A stretch of DNA of 64,000 nt from an uncultured Paracoccaceae bacterium (GCA_947498415.1 CANMKB010000008.1:1-64000), one strand, 5' to 3'; shown: positions 24,644-34,168, numbered from the stretch's first letter. The notes: generated by a model from the letters alone, not told the origin. A program made the numbers and translations.

Positions 24644-25609
24644 ATGAAAATCCTTGCCGTCGATGATGACGAACTGATCCGTGAAATTCTGTCTGCGACC
24701 CTAGAGGCGCACGGTTATACAGACGTTACTCTTGCAGAGAGTGGTGAAGATGCGTTGCAAAAAATTGCAGCCTCTCCAACGCCTTTCGAAGGGTTCATGT
24801 TTGATATTCAGATGCCGGGGATGGATGGCACCGAGTTGTGTCAGCACGTGCGTCAGATGGAACAGTATCGCAACACGCCGGTGATTATGATCACCGCGAT
24901 GAACAATAAAGAATATGTTGACCGCGCCTTCATGGCTGGCGCGACTGACTATGTGACCAAGCCTTTTGACACGACAGAACTGATGACGCGTATTCGCCTT
25001 GCGGATCGCCTTCAGTCTGAGGCGCGTAAGGCGCAGGCCGCTCAAGCCGCTGTTCCCGCCGCTACCGCGGCCGCTGCACCAAAGCCCCCGTTCAAAGATC
25101 CGGTTACTGTTAAAGAAGTGCGGGGCGTGGTGAAATCTGCTGCACTGGACAACTACGTGATGCTGATGCTTGAGCAAAAGCAATTCGCGATGGGTGCATT
25201 TGCGCTACGTGTGCCAGAGCTAGAAGCGGTCCATGCAGGATCCAACACTGAAGAATTCACTTATGTTGTCACTGACGTGGCAGAGGTGATTTCAGATGTG
25301 TTGGTCGGCGCACAGGCGTTCCTTTCCTATATTGGGAATGGTGTGTTTGTTTGTGTGGGCGCGAAAAACAAACTCCCTTCGGCAGACAGCATGCATGATG
25401 AATTCGTGATGATGCTGAATGATCCAGACTTGGTTTATTGCGAAGAAGTGGCCACTGGCTTTTCTGCGCAGATCGGTGACATCGCAGCGCCTAAGCTTTT
25501 TGAAAAGCGTGGCGACCTACGGTTCCTGGATCGTGCGGTTGAAAAACTCAACGAGGCCGCCGCAGGCGGTGGCCGTGGTGGGTCTGGTCGATCAGCCTTT
25601 GCGGCTTAA
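24644..25609 (+). CDS. Response regulator with degenerate GGDEF-like output domain
   Basis: The 321-residue protein has an intact receiver (acidic pocket D7-D9, acceptor D54, T84, K106), an Ala-rich linker (about 129-148) and a C-terminal domain of GGDEF-like shape in which the signature is replaced by GNGVF (231-235). It is a paralog of the protein at 6.6 kb, with the same motif. The start at 24644 follows a GGAGAAG ribosome site; an upstream in-frame ATG at 24626 overlaps that site and is less likely. It precedes an HPt gene and a sensor kinase gene, so it probably belongs to their phosphorelay. Confidence 0.82.
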   Translation: MKILAVDDDELIREILSATLEAHGYTDVTLAESGEDALQKIAASPTPFEGFMFDIQMPGMDGTELCQHVRQMEQYRNTPVIMITAMNNKEYVDRAFMAGATDYVTKPFDTTELMTRIRLADRLQSEARKAQAAQAAVPAATAAAAPKPPFKDPVTVKEVRGVVKSAALDNYVMLMLEQKQFAMGAFALRVPELEAVHAGSNTEEFTYVVTDVAEVISDVLVGAQAFLSYIGNGVFVCVGAKNKLPSADSMHDEFVMMLNDPDLVYCEEVATGFSAQIGDIAAPKLFEKRGDLRFLDRAVEKLNEAAAGGGRGGSGRSAFAA

Positions 25610-25707
25610 TTGCACAGTCTCCGGGGCTATGGCCCCTGGGATCGCAATGCAGAGGCGTGACACCGCAGCACCAATTGTCGAGAAATCGGTCTAACTGGCC
25701 GAAAACG

Positions 25708-25722
25708 TTAACCAATCTTTAA
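25708..25722 (+). promoter_or_regulatory. CtrA-type TTAA-N7-TTAA box upstream of the HPt gene
   Basis: TTAA half-sites at 25708 and 25719 are spaced by 7 bp (CCAATCT). The box lies about 120 bp before the HPt start. Confidence 0.45.
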
Positions 25723-25839
25723 TGTCTTCGGGCTTTTTTGCCACATTGTCGCCGTACTTCATGGTAACTGTGTAAGGGCAAGAAACAATCAGCGCCTGAA
25801 GAGCGTTGAGGAAATAGTTGTTTGGGTGAGAGCAGAAAG

Positions 25840-26193
25840 ATGCAGGGAATGGACGCAAGCAAAGCGGCCGTGCTGGAAGCCGGCATCGCACGAATTCGCG
25901 AACGTTTTATCGCGTCGCTTGAAGATCGTATTGAGAGCTTTTGTGGATTGCTTGAACAGCTAGAAGATTCAGCCACCGAAGAATCCGCGTGTCTGGAAAT
26001 TCGTGCGCAGGCACACAAGCTTCACGGCATTTGTGGCAGTATGGGATATCCGCGTATGGGCTCGTTAGCAGCGCAAGTGGAACAACATATTGATACAGTG
26101 ATCGCTGGCCCACGTCCCCTCAACACCGACTTTGTCGATGAACTCCTCAACGCGCTTCTCGATGAGATGGAGCAAAGTGTGGATGGCACATGA
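25840..26193 (+). CDS. HPt phosphotransfer protein
   Basis: The protein of about 117 residues is a single histidine-phosphotransfer domain, recognisable by QAHKLHGICGSMGYPRMGSLAAQVE, in which the first His is the phospho-acceptor and Gly follows at the usual spacing. HPt proteins pass phosphate between receiver domains and kinases. The ATG at 25840 was chosen; a TTG at 25822 and an ATG at 25849 are alternatives. The start of the following kinase gene overlaps its 3' end. Confidence 0.8.
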   Translation: MQGMDASKAAVLEAGIARIRERFIASLEDRIESFCGLLEQLEDSATEESACLEIRAQAHKLHGICGSMGYPRMGSLAAQVEQHIDTVIAGPRPLNTDFVDELLNALLDEMEQSVDGT

Positions 26194-29100
26194 TGCGAGC
26201 CTAGTGCGAGCGCTTAAAGCGCTCGACCGATGGAACAAAATTTGGGTGTTGCTATGGGCAATGCTCTTTTCTGCTGTTTTAGGCACTGCTTCATTCGCTC
26301 AGGATACGCCGCAAGAAATCGAAGTTTATGATGTGGGCGTTCTCACAACCGAGGGCGCAACCCGCGCACTTGAATCTTGGCGTCCGACCTTTGCATTTCT
26401 AAATCAAGAAGCAGAGCTGCTAGAGCTGCCATATCGGTTCGCGCTGCGCCCTCATACAGTTGAATCCCTGTCCGCCGAGGTGGCCGGGGGCAATCTTGAC
26501 TTTGCGATCACCAATCCGGCCTTGTTTGTCGCGATGGAAGTCGAAAGTGGAGCACGTGCAGTCCTCTCCCAAGCCCACATGTGGAATGGGCGCACGCATA
26601 ATGAAATCGGTGCTGTCGTGTTTGTGCGCACCGATTCCAGCATTCGCCGCCTTGATCAAATGCGTGGTGCAAGCGTTATGGCTGTTTCGGCTAGCGACTT
26701 TGATGGCTGGTGGCTGGCAGAACAAGAATTCCGCCGGTATCGCCTTGATCCAGATACCTTGCTGGATGAGTTGATCTTTTCTGGCGGCAACCAACGCGAA
26801 GTGGTGTACGCTGTTCAATCCGGTCTGGTCGATGCGGGCGTTGTGCCCGCTGGCGTGTTAGAGCAATTGGCCCAAGAAGGCGTGATTGACCTCGCAGATT
26901 TCTCTCCGGTGTCTCTAAATGAAAACGCAGATCATCCGTTTTGGGTTTCGACAGAGCTGTATCCCGAATGGTTGCTCTCGGCGATGCCCGGTGTGTCAGA
27001 GGAAACGCTGGCCCTGGTCATTAATTCGCTTTTGAATATTCAAGCAGACAGTACGGAATCCAAGGCGGCGGGCGATGTCGTGTGGCAGGCACCACAGAAC
27101 TATCAAGTTGTGCATGACCTGCTGATTTCGCTACGTGTGCGCCCCTATGAAAACTACTTGGTGCAAGCCATTGGGCGCATCTATCGCGCCTATCGTTGGT
27201 GGATCTTAGGCGGCACAACGCTAATTGTGTTCTCGTTGATCTTCCTTGTGTACCAGCTACGCCGCAACATGATGCTGGCCGAAGAGCGTAAGAATGTATT
27301 GCAATCGGAAATCCGATCTAAGATTTTCTATCGGAGCGCCGTCGAAGAGCACACGGTGTTCTGTATGCTTAAGCCGGATGGCCGAATCTCACATGTGAAT
27401 GACAGTTTCTGTGAAACCTCGGCGCGTGCGCGGGCCGATTTGCTGAACCGCCCGCTTTCCGAACTGCTGCCAAAGCGCGAACAGGAAATTCTGCAAGACG
27501 ACATCATGAAGGCGATGGAGGTGGGCGCACCATGGGATGGCCCGCTTAAGATTCTGCGCGAGGATGGCACCGTGGCTTGGGCCCAAACGACGGTTATTCC
27601 GGTCTCAGGCGCAGGGGATGAGCTAAGTGAAATTGCGGTTGTCGCCACCGATATGACGCAGACCCGCAAAGGGATTTCTGATGAAAGCTTCCATGACAGC
27701 CTTGAGCTGATCGAAGATCAGGTTGTTGTGCTGCGTCCGGGTTCGCTGGACTTGCTGTATATGAATAAAGCCGCCGAAGCGCGTCTGCTTAAGGCGCGCA
27801 TGGGTGGAGTTTGGAAAGACCGCAGCGCCAAAGACATCGTCACCGAAAGCGATCTTCGTGCGTTGGAACTGCGCTGCGAGGCTCTACAAGAGGGGCCGCA
27901 GCGCCGCATGACTTGGGAAGTCACTGCGCAAAACGGCACACCCTACGAGATCAGCCTTGAATACGTGCAACCCGAAAATGATGAACCGCGTTTCATCTCG
28001 ATTTACCGCGATATCACGGCACGAAAAGTCGCAGAAAAAGCCAAGAATGAATTTGTCGCAACGGTCAGCCACGAGCTGCGCACTCCGCTGACCTCGATGA
28101 AGGGTGCCCTTGGGCTTGCCATGTCTGGCGCCATTGGTGAAATGACGCCGCAAATGGACAAGATGATCGGCATGGCGGCGAACAACTGTGATCGCCTTGT
28201 TTTGCTGATCAATGACATCCTCGATATGGAAAAAATCGAGGCTGGCAAGATGGACTTTAAGATGGCGCCTGTTGATATGGCTGACATCGTGGATAAAGCC
28301 CTCGAATCCAACAAATTTTATGCCGAGAAATTTGGCGCGACCATGCGGCTGCATCAGGTTGATGACGGTAACGGCTTTATGACCATGGGCGATCAAAACC
28401 GCCTGACGCAGGTCATGGATAACTTGATGTCCAACGCGGCCAAATTCTCTGAAAAAGGCAGCGAGGTGATTGTTTCGTTAATCATCCACAAAGGGCGTCT
28501 GCGGTTTAGTATTCGTGACTTTGGTTGCGGCATTCCCAAATCAGCGCAGGCCACCATTTTTGATAAATTCACCCAGGCCGATATGGGCGACACGCGGACG
28601 CAACAGGGTACAGGTCTTGGCCTGTCCATCGCTAAGCTGATCGTCGAAAGCCACAAGGGCGCTATTTTCTTTGCCTCCGAGCCAGACATCGGAACCGAAT
28701 TCTACGTTGATCTGCCGCGCATCGTTGATGAAGAGCTCGTCCCGCTTGAGGAAACAGGTGAGCCTGTTGTCTTTAGTTCAATCGGTTTGAATGCAGGCTC
28801 TGACACATCACAAATCGAAGATGATGGCCAATCCGAGGTGCCTTTGTTTATCGCGCAACTTCGCTCTGCAGGGTTTGAGGTAGAGCAGGAAAGCGGCAGC
28901 GTGAATGTGAACCAGATTGTCAGCGGTAAGGGCGTTGTTGGGCAATCTAGCGTGTTCAACTGGCTCACCGAAGATGGCCGCGCCTTGGTTGCAGGCCTGT
29001 TTGAACGGGAAAAACTGTCAAATCGTGATGTGTCAGTTGTGCAGGCCAAGTCTGTGGATGGGAACCTGTCTGATCCGGTTGTGATGAATGGCCTAAAGGC

Positions 29101-29485
29101 AAACATGTATTCTAGCTGGCTTTCCAATATTCCTGCCTTTGCGGGCAAAGAAGGTTTGTCATTTAAATTGATGGGTGTTGGCAAGAATTCTCTGACCAAG
29201 CTGGACAGCGAAGAAGCCTCGATGACGGCTGCAGGTGACGTATCACAGGCGCTCGCCTTAGCAGATAATGAAGAATTTGATGCGATCTTGCATTTCGATC
29301 AGGTCGAAAGCGGGCATTGCATGACGATCGTTCCGGTCTCTGGTGGGCGTCTGCCTGCATCGGTTCCGGTGATAATGATTGTAACTCAGGTGCAAACCGC
29401 GGAATCTGAACGTGGTGTTGTTTCGAAATTTTCGCGCCCCTCGGGCGCAGGGCGTGGGAAAGCGCGTCGTCGCGCACGCGGCTAA
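26183..29485 (+). CDS. Sensor histidine kinase with PhnD-like periplasmic sensor and PAS domains
   Basis: The protein of about 1100 residues has an N-terminal membrane segment or signal (near residues 20-38), a PhnD-like solute-binding domain (about 50-320), a second membrane segment (about 340-360), two PAS-like regions, a HisKA domain with H-box VSHELRTPL (near residue 630) and a complete HATPase domain (N-box DNLMSNAAKF, G-boxes FGCGIP and TGLGLSI). About 200 residues after the ATPase are unassigned and may be a degenerate receiver. There is no ordinary C-terminal receiver; a separate HPt gene upstream and a CheY-like gene downstream probably complete the relay. The start overlaps the HPt stop; longer in-frame starts exist at 26132 and 26165. 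Confidence 0.85.
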   Translation: MAHDASLVRALKALDRWNKIWVLLWAMLFSAVLGTASFAQDTPQEIEVYDVGVLTTEGATRALESWRPTFAFLNQEAELLELPYRFALRPHTVESLSAEVAGGNLDFAITNPALFVAMEVESGARAVLSQAHMWNGRTHNEIGAVVFVRTDSSIRRLDQMRGASVMAVSASDFDGWWLAEQEFRRYRLDPDTLLDELIFSGGNQREVVYAVQSGLVDAGVVPAGVLEQLAQEGVIDLADFSPVSLNENADHPFWVSTELYPEWLLSAMPGVSEETLALVINSLLNIQADSTESKAAGDVVWQAPQNYQVVHDLLISLRVRPYENYLVQAIGRIYRAYRWWILGGTTLIVFSLIFLVYQLRRNMMLAEERKNVLQSEIRSKIFYRSAVEEHTVFCMLKPDGRISHVNDSFCETSARARADLLNRPLSELLPKREQEILQDDIMKAMEVGAPWDGPLKILREDGTVAWAQTTVIPVSGAGDELSEIAVVATDMTQTRKGISDESFHDSLELIEDQVVVLRPGSLDLLYMNKAAEARLLKARMGGVWKDRSAKDIVTESDLRALELRCEALQEGPQRRMTWEVTAQNGTPYEISLEYVQPENDEPRFISIYRDITARKVAEKAKNEFVATVSHELRTPLTSMKGALGLAMSGAIGEMTPQMDKMIGMAANNCDRLVLLINDILDMEKIEAGKMDFKMAPVDMADIVDKALESNKFYAEKFGATMRLHQVDDGNGFMTMGDQNRLTQVMDNLMSNAAKFSEKGSEVIVSLIIHKGRLRFSIRDFGCGIPKSAQATIFDKFTQADMGDTRTQQGTGLGLSIAKLIVESHKGAIFFASEPDIGTEFYVDLPRIVDEELVPLEETGEPVVFSSIGLNAGSDTSQIEDDGQSEVPLFIAQLRSAGFEVEQESGSVNVNQIVSGKGVVGQSSVFNWLTEDGRALVAGLFEREKLSNRDVSVVQAKSVDGNLSDPVVMNGLKANMYSSWLSNIPAFAGKEGLSFKLMGVGKNSLTKLDSEEASMTAAGDVSQALALADNEEFDAILHFDQVESGHCMTIVPVSGGRLPASVPVIMIVTQVQTAESERGVVSKFSRPSGAGRGKARRRARG

Positions 29486-29513
29486 TAAGACCTAGTACGA
29501 AGGAGAAGAAAGA

Positions 29514-29909
29514 ATGGCTGAATTGAACAAAATCCTTCATGTTGAAGATGAAGGTGACATCCGCGAAATCGCCAATATGGCGTTGGAGCTGATTGGCGGT
29601 TTCCAAGTCGCTCAGGCCGAACTTGGCAGTGTTGCATTGGATATTGTCGAAGATTTCGCACCAGACCTGTTGCTATGTGACGTTCAGATGCCTGGCATGA
29701 CCGGCCCTGAAACCATCGCCGCCATTCGCGCGATCCCGGGATATGAGACCATTCCGGCGATTTTCATGACTGCTAAAGTTGGTGAAAGCGACAAGGGTGA
29801 TCTTATTGGGCCACATGAGCTGGGCTTGATTGCAAAACCATTTGACCCAACCACGTTGGCCACTCAAATTCGCGCCATGTGGGATGAGGGATTGGCAAAC
29901 GCGGCTTAA
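29514..29909 (+). CDS. Single-domain CheY-like response regulator
   Basis: The 131-residue protein is a lone receiver domain with acidic residues E11-D12, acceptor D56 (LLLCDVQMPG), T86 and K108 all in place. A strong ribosome site (AAGGAG) lies upstream. It follows the sensor kinase by 28 nt and is probably its direct target or a phosphate sink. The first acidic pocket residue is Glu, not Asp, which is common. Its end overlaps the convergent fliJ-like gene by 4 nt. Confidence 0.88.
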   Translation: MAELNKILHVEDEGDIREIANMALELIGGFQVAQAELGSVALDIVEDFAPDLLLCDVQMPGMTGPETIAAIRAIPGYETIPAIFMTAKVGESDKGDLIGPHELGLIAKPFDPTTLATQIRAMWDEGLANAA

Positions 29910-30346
29910 GCGTCGCCCTTCATCTGCTTTAAATACCGATTGCGTGCAATTTCTTCGAGAGACGCTGTTTCAGCCAAGTTTTCTTCGCGGCGTTTCTCAA
30001 GCAGGCTTTTATCAAGCACGGCATTGTTCGTACGCGCTTCGGTGTAAGTTTCAAAAAGCTGTCCTTCGATGAGGGCAGCTTTTTCGTCTAATTTTTGCAT
30101 TTCGGTTTGAATAAAGGCGCGGCGCGTTTCGACAGCCTTTAGGAAACCAGCCAGGAAAGGTGCCGCTTCGGGAGAGGTGATATGCGCCTCGTTGTCCACC
30201 TGGTGTTGTAGCTTATCGAGTTCAGTTTGCAGCTGCGCCTGATGGGACCGAATTTGCCCCATCTGTGCTGCATGTGTATCCAGCTCGTGCTCTTTGATGC
30301 GTTGGATGACGGTCAGCGCCTGAATGCGGCGCGCCCGATCTGCCAT
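29906..30346 (-). CDS. FliJ-like coiled-coil protein
   Basis: The 146-residue protein is almost entirely helical and charged (heptads around LQTELDKLQHQVDNEA and LLEKRREENLAE), with no signal peptide or membrane segment. Size, charge and position, overlapping the motA stop/start by 1 nt, suggest the export-apparatus stalk FliJ, whose sequence is poorly conserved. No other fliJ candidate is present in the window. Another coiled-coil flagellar protein cannot be excluded. Confidence 0.5.
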   Translation of the reverse strand: MADRARRIQALTVIQRIKEHELDTHAAQMGQIRSHQAQLQTELDKLQHQVDNEAHITSPEAAPFLAGFLKAVETRRAFIQTEMQKLDEKAALIEGQLFETYTEARTNNAVLDKSLLEKRREENLAETASLEEIARNRYLKQMKGDA

Positions 30347-31212
30347 TACGCTTCTGCCATATCCTGGCGGGCTTCTTCCATTTCGTAGAAGCTTGGCTGA
30401 AGCACGGATGGAATGTTGCCGCGGCCAATTTCAACGCAGATGGTGGGCGAGTGGTTTTGCAAAATCGCGATGAAAATATCGCGGATCACGTTGTAAAACG
30501 CTCCATCCTGTTCTTCGATGGCAGACAGACGAGACGACAGGGGGGCCACAAAACAATAGGCCAAGAAAACCCCAAGGAATGTACCAACAAGCGCACCACC
30601 AATCATTTCACCCAGAACGGTTGGCGGCTTATCGATCGAACCCATCGTTTTAATAACACCCAAAACCGCCGCAACAATCCCAATCGCCGGAAGGCCATCT
30701 GCTACGGTTTGCAAGCCGTGTGGGGCAACGAGGGCTTCGTGGTGGTGCTTTTTGATCTTTTTGTTGATCACGTCTTCGGTTTGGAAGGGGTCATCAAACT
30801 GCAAAGCCAACATTCGGAAGCTATCGGTCACAAGGTCGAGCGCAAAGTGATCGTTTTGTAGTTTTGGAAACTGCGAGAAAATCGCACTCTCTTTGGGGTT
30901 CTCGATGTGTTCATCTAGCGCAAGAACACCGTCTTTTTGGTACATCTTGGTCAGCGTGTACATCAGGTTCAAAAGATCGATGTAATCTTGCTGTTTCCAC
31001 TTAGGGCCCTTCAGACATTTGATCAGACCTTTGAAGGTCCCGATGACGTCTCCGAACGAGTTCGCAGCCACAAACGCACCAAGGGACGCGCCGCCAATCA
31101 TCATGCCTTCGAAAGGAAGGGCGTGGAGGATTGGACCCATTTCACCGCCTGAAAGCAAAAAGCCGCCAAAGACGAGGATCATAACAAGGATAAAGCCGAC
31201 AATGATATTCAT
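30346..31212 (-). CDS. motA: Flagellar stator protein MotA
   Basis: MotA and MotB form the ion-driven stator. The 288-residue protein has four membrane segments: two near the N-terminus (IIVGFILVMILVFGGFLL, then GASLGAFVAANSFG) and two in the C-terminal half, with the conserved VADGLPAIGIVAAVLGVIKTM. The cytoplasmic loop carries the charged residues expected to contact FliG. motB is 1.5 kb away, beyond an unknown gene on the other strand, so the pair is not an operon. Confidence 0.96.
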   Translation of the reverse strand: MNIIVGFILVMILVFGGFLLSGGEMGPILHALPFEGMMIGGASLGAFVAANSFGDVIGTFKGLIKCLKGPKWKQQDYIDLLNLMYTLTKMYQKDGVLALDEHIENPKESAIFSQFPKLQNDHFALDLVTDSFRMLALQFDDPFQTEDVINKKIKKHHHEALVAPHGLQTVADGLPAIGIVAAVLGVIKTMGSIDKPPTVLGEMIGGALVGTFLGVFLAYCFVAPLSSRLSAIEEQDGAFYNVIRDIFIAILQNHSPTICVEIGRGNIPSVLQPSFYEMEEARQDMAEA

Positions 31213-31441
31213 TTTGTTTCACTATCTTTGGGGCTGCTTTGGCAGCCAATTGCTCGATTGCCCTATTTTTGCCACGGAACCATGGTTCGGAGCAAGAATT
31301 AAAAGCTAAATCGCAAAGTTATGTGCAAATTTACGTGTTTTTAATTTTGCAACTATAAGAATAGTCATGAATAATTGACATTCGCGCCGGTATTGGTAAA
31401 GAATAGTTTAAAGATTACGGCGCTGCACCTGGGGATAGCGG

Positions 31442-32656
31442 ATGTTCGGTACACAACAAGTCATGGCAGTCTTACTAGAGGCGCAAGAGCTACGGTTACT
31501 TCACCGCAATTGGCCGGTGAAAATGCGCCTTGCTGTTTGCTTGATGCCAAGTGGCGAATGCCAATTATTGCTCTTCCGTGAGGAAGAAACATCACATTTT
31601 CCCCAAAGGTTGCGAAAGCACCTTGGGCTGCGTGCTGAGGAAATCGCAATTCATCCTCCTGTTGTCGGGTTTCCCTCCCGTCCGATGAAATATTCGGACG
31701 AACGCAGTCTTGAATCCTTGTTGGCCGACACGCCGGAAATTGTCGAAGACGCCAACGACTATTCTGTAAACTACGCCTTTGCGATGGAAGAGGGGCTTAA
31801 CCCTTCGGAATTCATGGGTGTTGAATTGCCAGAGTCAAACAGGACTGAGCAAGTGCCACCCACAATGGCGCCCGAAGAAGCGGTGTTGCAGTTTGCATCA
31901 ACGCGCCGCGCGCCAAAGGTCTCGACAGATCAGCCGCCAGTGCGCCAGTTGAATCTGGGTCTCGCGGCTGACCCAGAGCCGGAAGCGCCAAAGGGGTTTT
32001 CATCGGCGTTGGCGGGATTGCGCGCGATATCCGAAGCCGTTGCCGCAGCTGAAGTCGAAGAGCAAGACAAGGCGCCGGGGTCTGGTTTTATGTCTGCGAC
32101 CCAACTGCGTGAGATGGAAGCACCTCCGGGGATCTACGCACTTGGTTTTGATGATGGAGCGGCGGTTATCCGTCGACAGTCCGGGGATTTGGTTTACATC
32201 GATGATCCTGCGGCGCTGTACCTGCGGGATGATCACCGGTTGCTTGCGGTGCGTTTGCCGGGTGGGACAGAGCGATTGCCAGGTGTGATCCGTATTGCAA
32301 AAGAGGCGATGCCCTCTGCGATTCGACGCGTGTTGGCTTTGGCTGCGGGTGAGGTGAATCTCTCGAAAGAGGGTGATTTTGCCTATATCGCTCTGAATGC
32401 ACCAAAGGTGGCAGAGACTAAACCGCAGCAGCAAAAAGTTGCGTCTATTTCAAAGCCTGCAAAGCGTGGCCTGTTTTCAGGGATTGTTCGCAATCGGGGT
32501 GTGCGCTTGTTTGGTATGACAATTGCAACCGCTTTGACCATCTATCTTGTGCTTGGGGCGCAGCCAGATGGTCTGATTGATCAAAACACCAACAAGAAAC
32601 CGATAGATTGGAAGCAGTTCAGGCTATCCATGCAGGCCGATACTATAGGGTCATAA
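31442..32656 (+). CDS. Unknown protein with C-terminal membrane segment, between motA and motB
   Basis: I do not recognise a family. The 404-residue protein has a cytoplasmic N-terminal domain (1-90), a long low-complexity acidic/Pro/Ala linker (about 90-220), a second folded segment (APPGIYALGFDDGAAVIRR) and one hydrophobic segment near the C-terminus (LFGMTIATALTIYLVLGA, about 360-380). It is transcribed divergently from motA and ends in a terminator shared with motB. The location suggests a role in motor function; nothing in the sequence proves it. Confidence 0.7.
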   Translation: MFGTQQVMAVLLEAQELRLLHRNWPVKMRLAVCLMPSGECQLLLFREEETSHFPQRLRKHLGLRAEEIAIHPPVVGFPSRPMKYSDERSLESLLADTPEIVEDANDYSVNYAFAMEEGLNPSEFMGVELPESNRTEQVPPTMAPEEAVLQFASTRRAPKVSTDQPPVRQLNLGLAADPEPEAPKGFSSALAGLRAISEAVAAAEVEEQDKAPGSGFMSATQLREMEAPPGIYALGFDDGAAVIRRQSGDLVYIDDPAALYLRDDHRLLAVRLPGGTERLPGVIRIAKEAMPSAIRRVLALAAGEVNLSKEGDFAYIALNAPKVAETKPQQQKVASISKPAKRGLFSGIVRNRGVRLFGMTIATALTIYLVLGAQPDGLIDQNTNKKPIDWKQFRLSMQADTIGS

Positions 32657-32667
32657 GGCCCAAATAA

Positions 32668-32694
32668 AAAACGCCCGCGCATAGCGGGCGTTTT
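32668..32694. terminator. Bidirectional intrinsic terminator before motB
   Basis: An 11-bp stem (AAAACGCCCGC / GCGGGCGTTTT) with a 5-nt loop lies between two convergent genes, with A and T tracts suiting both directions. Confidence 0.88.
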
Positions 32695-32712
32695 CGTTTG
32701 ATGTGTTTGACG

Positions 32713-34002
32713 CTAGCGCAGGGCGCTGCGCAGGTTTTGGAAGACATTTTCATCCAAAACAGTGACGTTTTCTACAGGAAGCACTTCTTCAGCGACGCTT
32801 GCTGTGGTTTCTGTTTTCACCATCTCTGGTGCCGCGGCCATTTCTGTCTTTGTCGTTGGTGCGGCTTCCACCTTAGCCTTGGCAGGTGCCGGCGGCATCA
32901 TAGGCTTTTCATAGGCCAGCAATACTTCGATCCGGCGGTTTGATGCATCCTTAGGTGCCTCTGGTTTCAGCAACTGAGTGGCCGCCATACCAGAAACCCG
33001 TGTGATACGTTCCTGTGTGACACCGGAGCCAAGCAGCACACGACGCATGGCGTTGGCGCGATCGGATGACAGATCCCAGTTATCATAGGCCTTTTCATTG
33101 CTGAAAGGGACAGCATCCGTATGGCCCGAAATGATCATGTCATTTGGCAGTTTGTTCAGCGAATTTCCGAGCAACGTCATAAGCTTGGTTGTGGCCGAGT
33201 TCATTTTTGCGCTGCCGCTGGCAAACATCGCATGACCTTTTTGATCTACGATTTGAATGTGCATGCCATCAGGTGTCTTTTCAAACATCAGGTTCTTTTG
33301 CAAAGGTGCAAGATCGGGCGCAGCTTGCATCGCTTGCAGAATTTCGGCCTTCAATTCTTCAAAGCGTTCTTCATCTGCAAGGCGTGACTCTGATTCAACC
33401 TTGGCCATCGCAGCGGCATGTTCTTGTTCGGCGGGGGTCATTGCATTTGCAGCTGATCCAGTTTTCAGCTCAACACCGGCATGGTTTGGGTCTATTGCAT
33501 CATTTGCAGATGCTGCCGCGCCACCGGGTTGACCATGGCTCTGGCCATTCATCGTTGCTTTCGGATCATATTTTTCGTTAGGGGCACCCGCGGCTGGGTT
33601 ATCATGGTGACCTTCGTTGCTGCCACGTACTTTTTCGGCTGGATCGCCAGTCGGAGTGGTGTCCATCACCTCCCATTTTGCAGGGGAGGGGTCATCCACT
33701 TCACCAAATTCCGAGCCACGTGCAACGGTTGCGCCGTTTGAGGCGGTCAATGTGCCCGGAGGGCCTAAGGTTGCACCATCCAAAACGCCGCTGCCGCCAG
33801 GCAGGGTGGCATTTGTGAAATACTCGGCGATGCCGCGTAATTTCTGTTCGTCTGAGGAAGACAAGATCCACATCAATAGGAAGAAGGCCATCATCGCGGT
33901 CATAAAGTCCGCATATGCAACTTTCCATGCACCACCGTGGTGGCCGTGGCCTTCAACGACCTCAATCTTCTTGATAATGTTTACAACTTCACCAGTCGCC
34001 AT
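32713..34002 (-). CDS. motB: Flagellar stator protein MotB
   Basis: MotB anchors the stator to peptidoglycan and carries the ion-binding Asp. The 429-residue protein has one membrane segment (FMTAMMAFFLLMWIL, about 33-47) with D32 in the conserved YADF motif, an unusually long Pro/Gly/Ala/Asn-rich linker (about 65-190), and an OmpA-type peptidoglycan-binding domain (ISGHTDAVPFSN, then LSSDRANAMRRVL). A Pro/Ala/Thr/Lys-rich tail of about 75 residues follows. The start at 34002 was chosen because GAGG lies upstream; the frame is open to 34095 without a better start. Confidence 0.94.
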   Translation of the reverse strand: MATGEVVNIIKKIEVVEGHGHHGGAWKVAYADFMTAMMAFFLLMWILSSSDEQKLRGIAEYFTNATLPGGSGVLDGATLGPPGTLTASNGATVARGSEFGEVDDPSPAKWEVMDTTPTGDPAEKVRGSNEGHHDNPAAGAPNEKYDPKATMNGQSHGQPGGAAASANDAIDPNHAGVELKTGSAANAMTPAEQEHAAAMAKVESESRLADEERFEELKAEILQAMQAAPDLAPLQKNLMFEKTPDGMHIQIVDQKGHAMFASGSAKMNSATTKLMTLLGNSLNKLPNDMIISGHTDAVPFSNEKAYDNWDLSSDRANAMRRVLLGSGVTQERITRVSGMAATQLLKPEAPKDASNRRIEVLLAYEKPMMPPAPAKAKVEAAPTTKTEMAAAPEMVKTETTASVAEEVLPVENVTVLDENVFQNLRSALR

Positions 34003-34141
34003 TGTTCTTGCCTCAGTCGTGCCGGTTGTCCCGGCTTGGGTGCGAGTCGCGCTTCTGCGCAAAACTGCGTCAAGACTAGGTATTGAATCAAACAATGCCG
34101 CCAGAAGGGCGCGATTAAGACGAGATTAAGGCAGAGACACC

Positions 34142-34168
34142 AAAAGCGGGCGTTTTTGCCCGCTTTTT
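34142..34168 (-). terminator. Intrinsic terminator of the MucR-type gene
   Basis: A 10-bp stem (AAAAGCGGGC / GCCCGCTTTT) with a 6-nt loop and flanking T tract lies 72 nt past the end of the minus-strand regulator gene. Confidence 0.75.
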
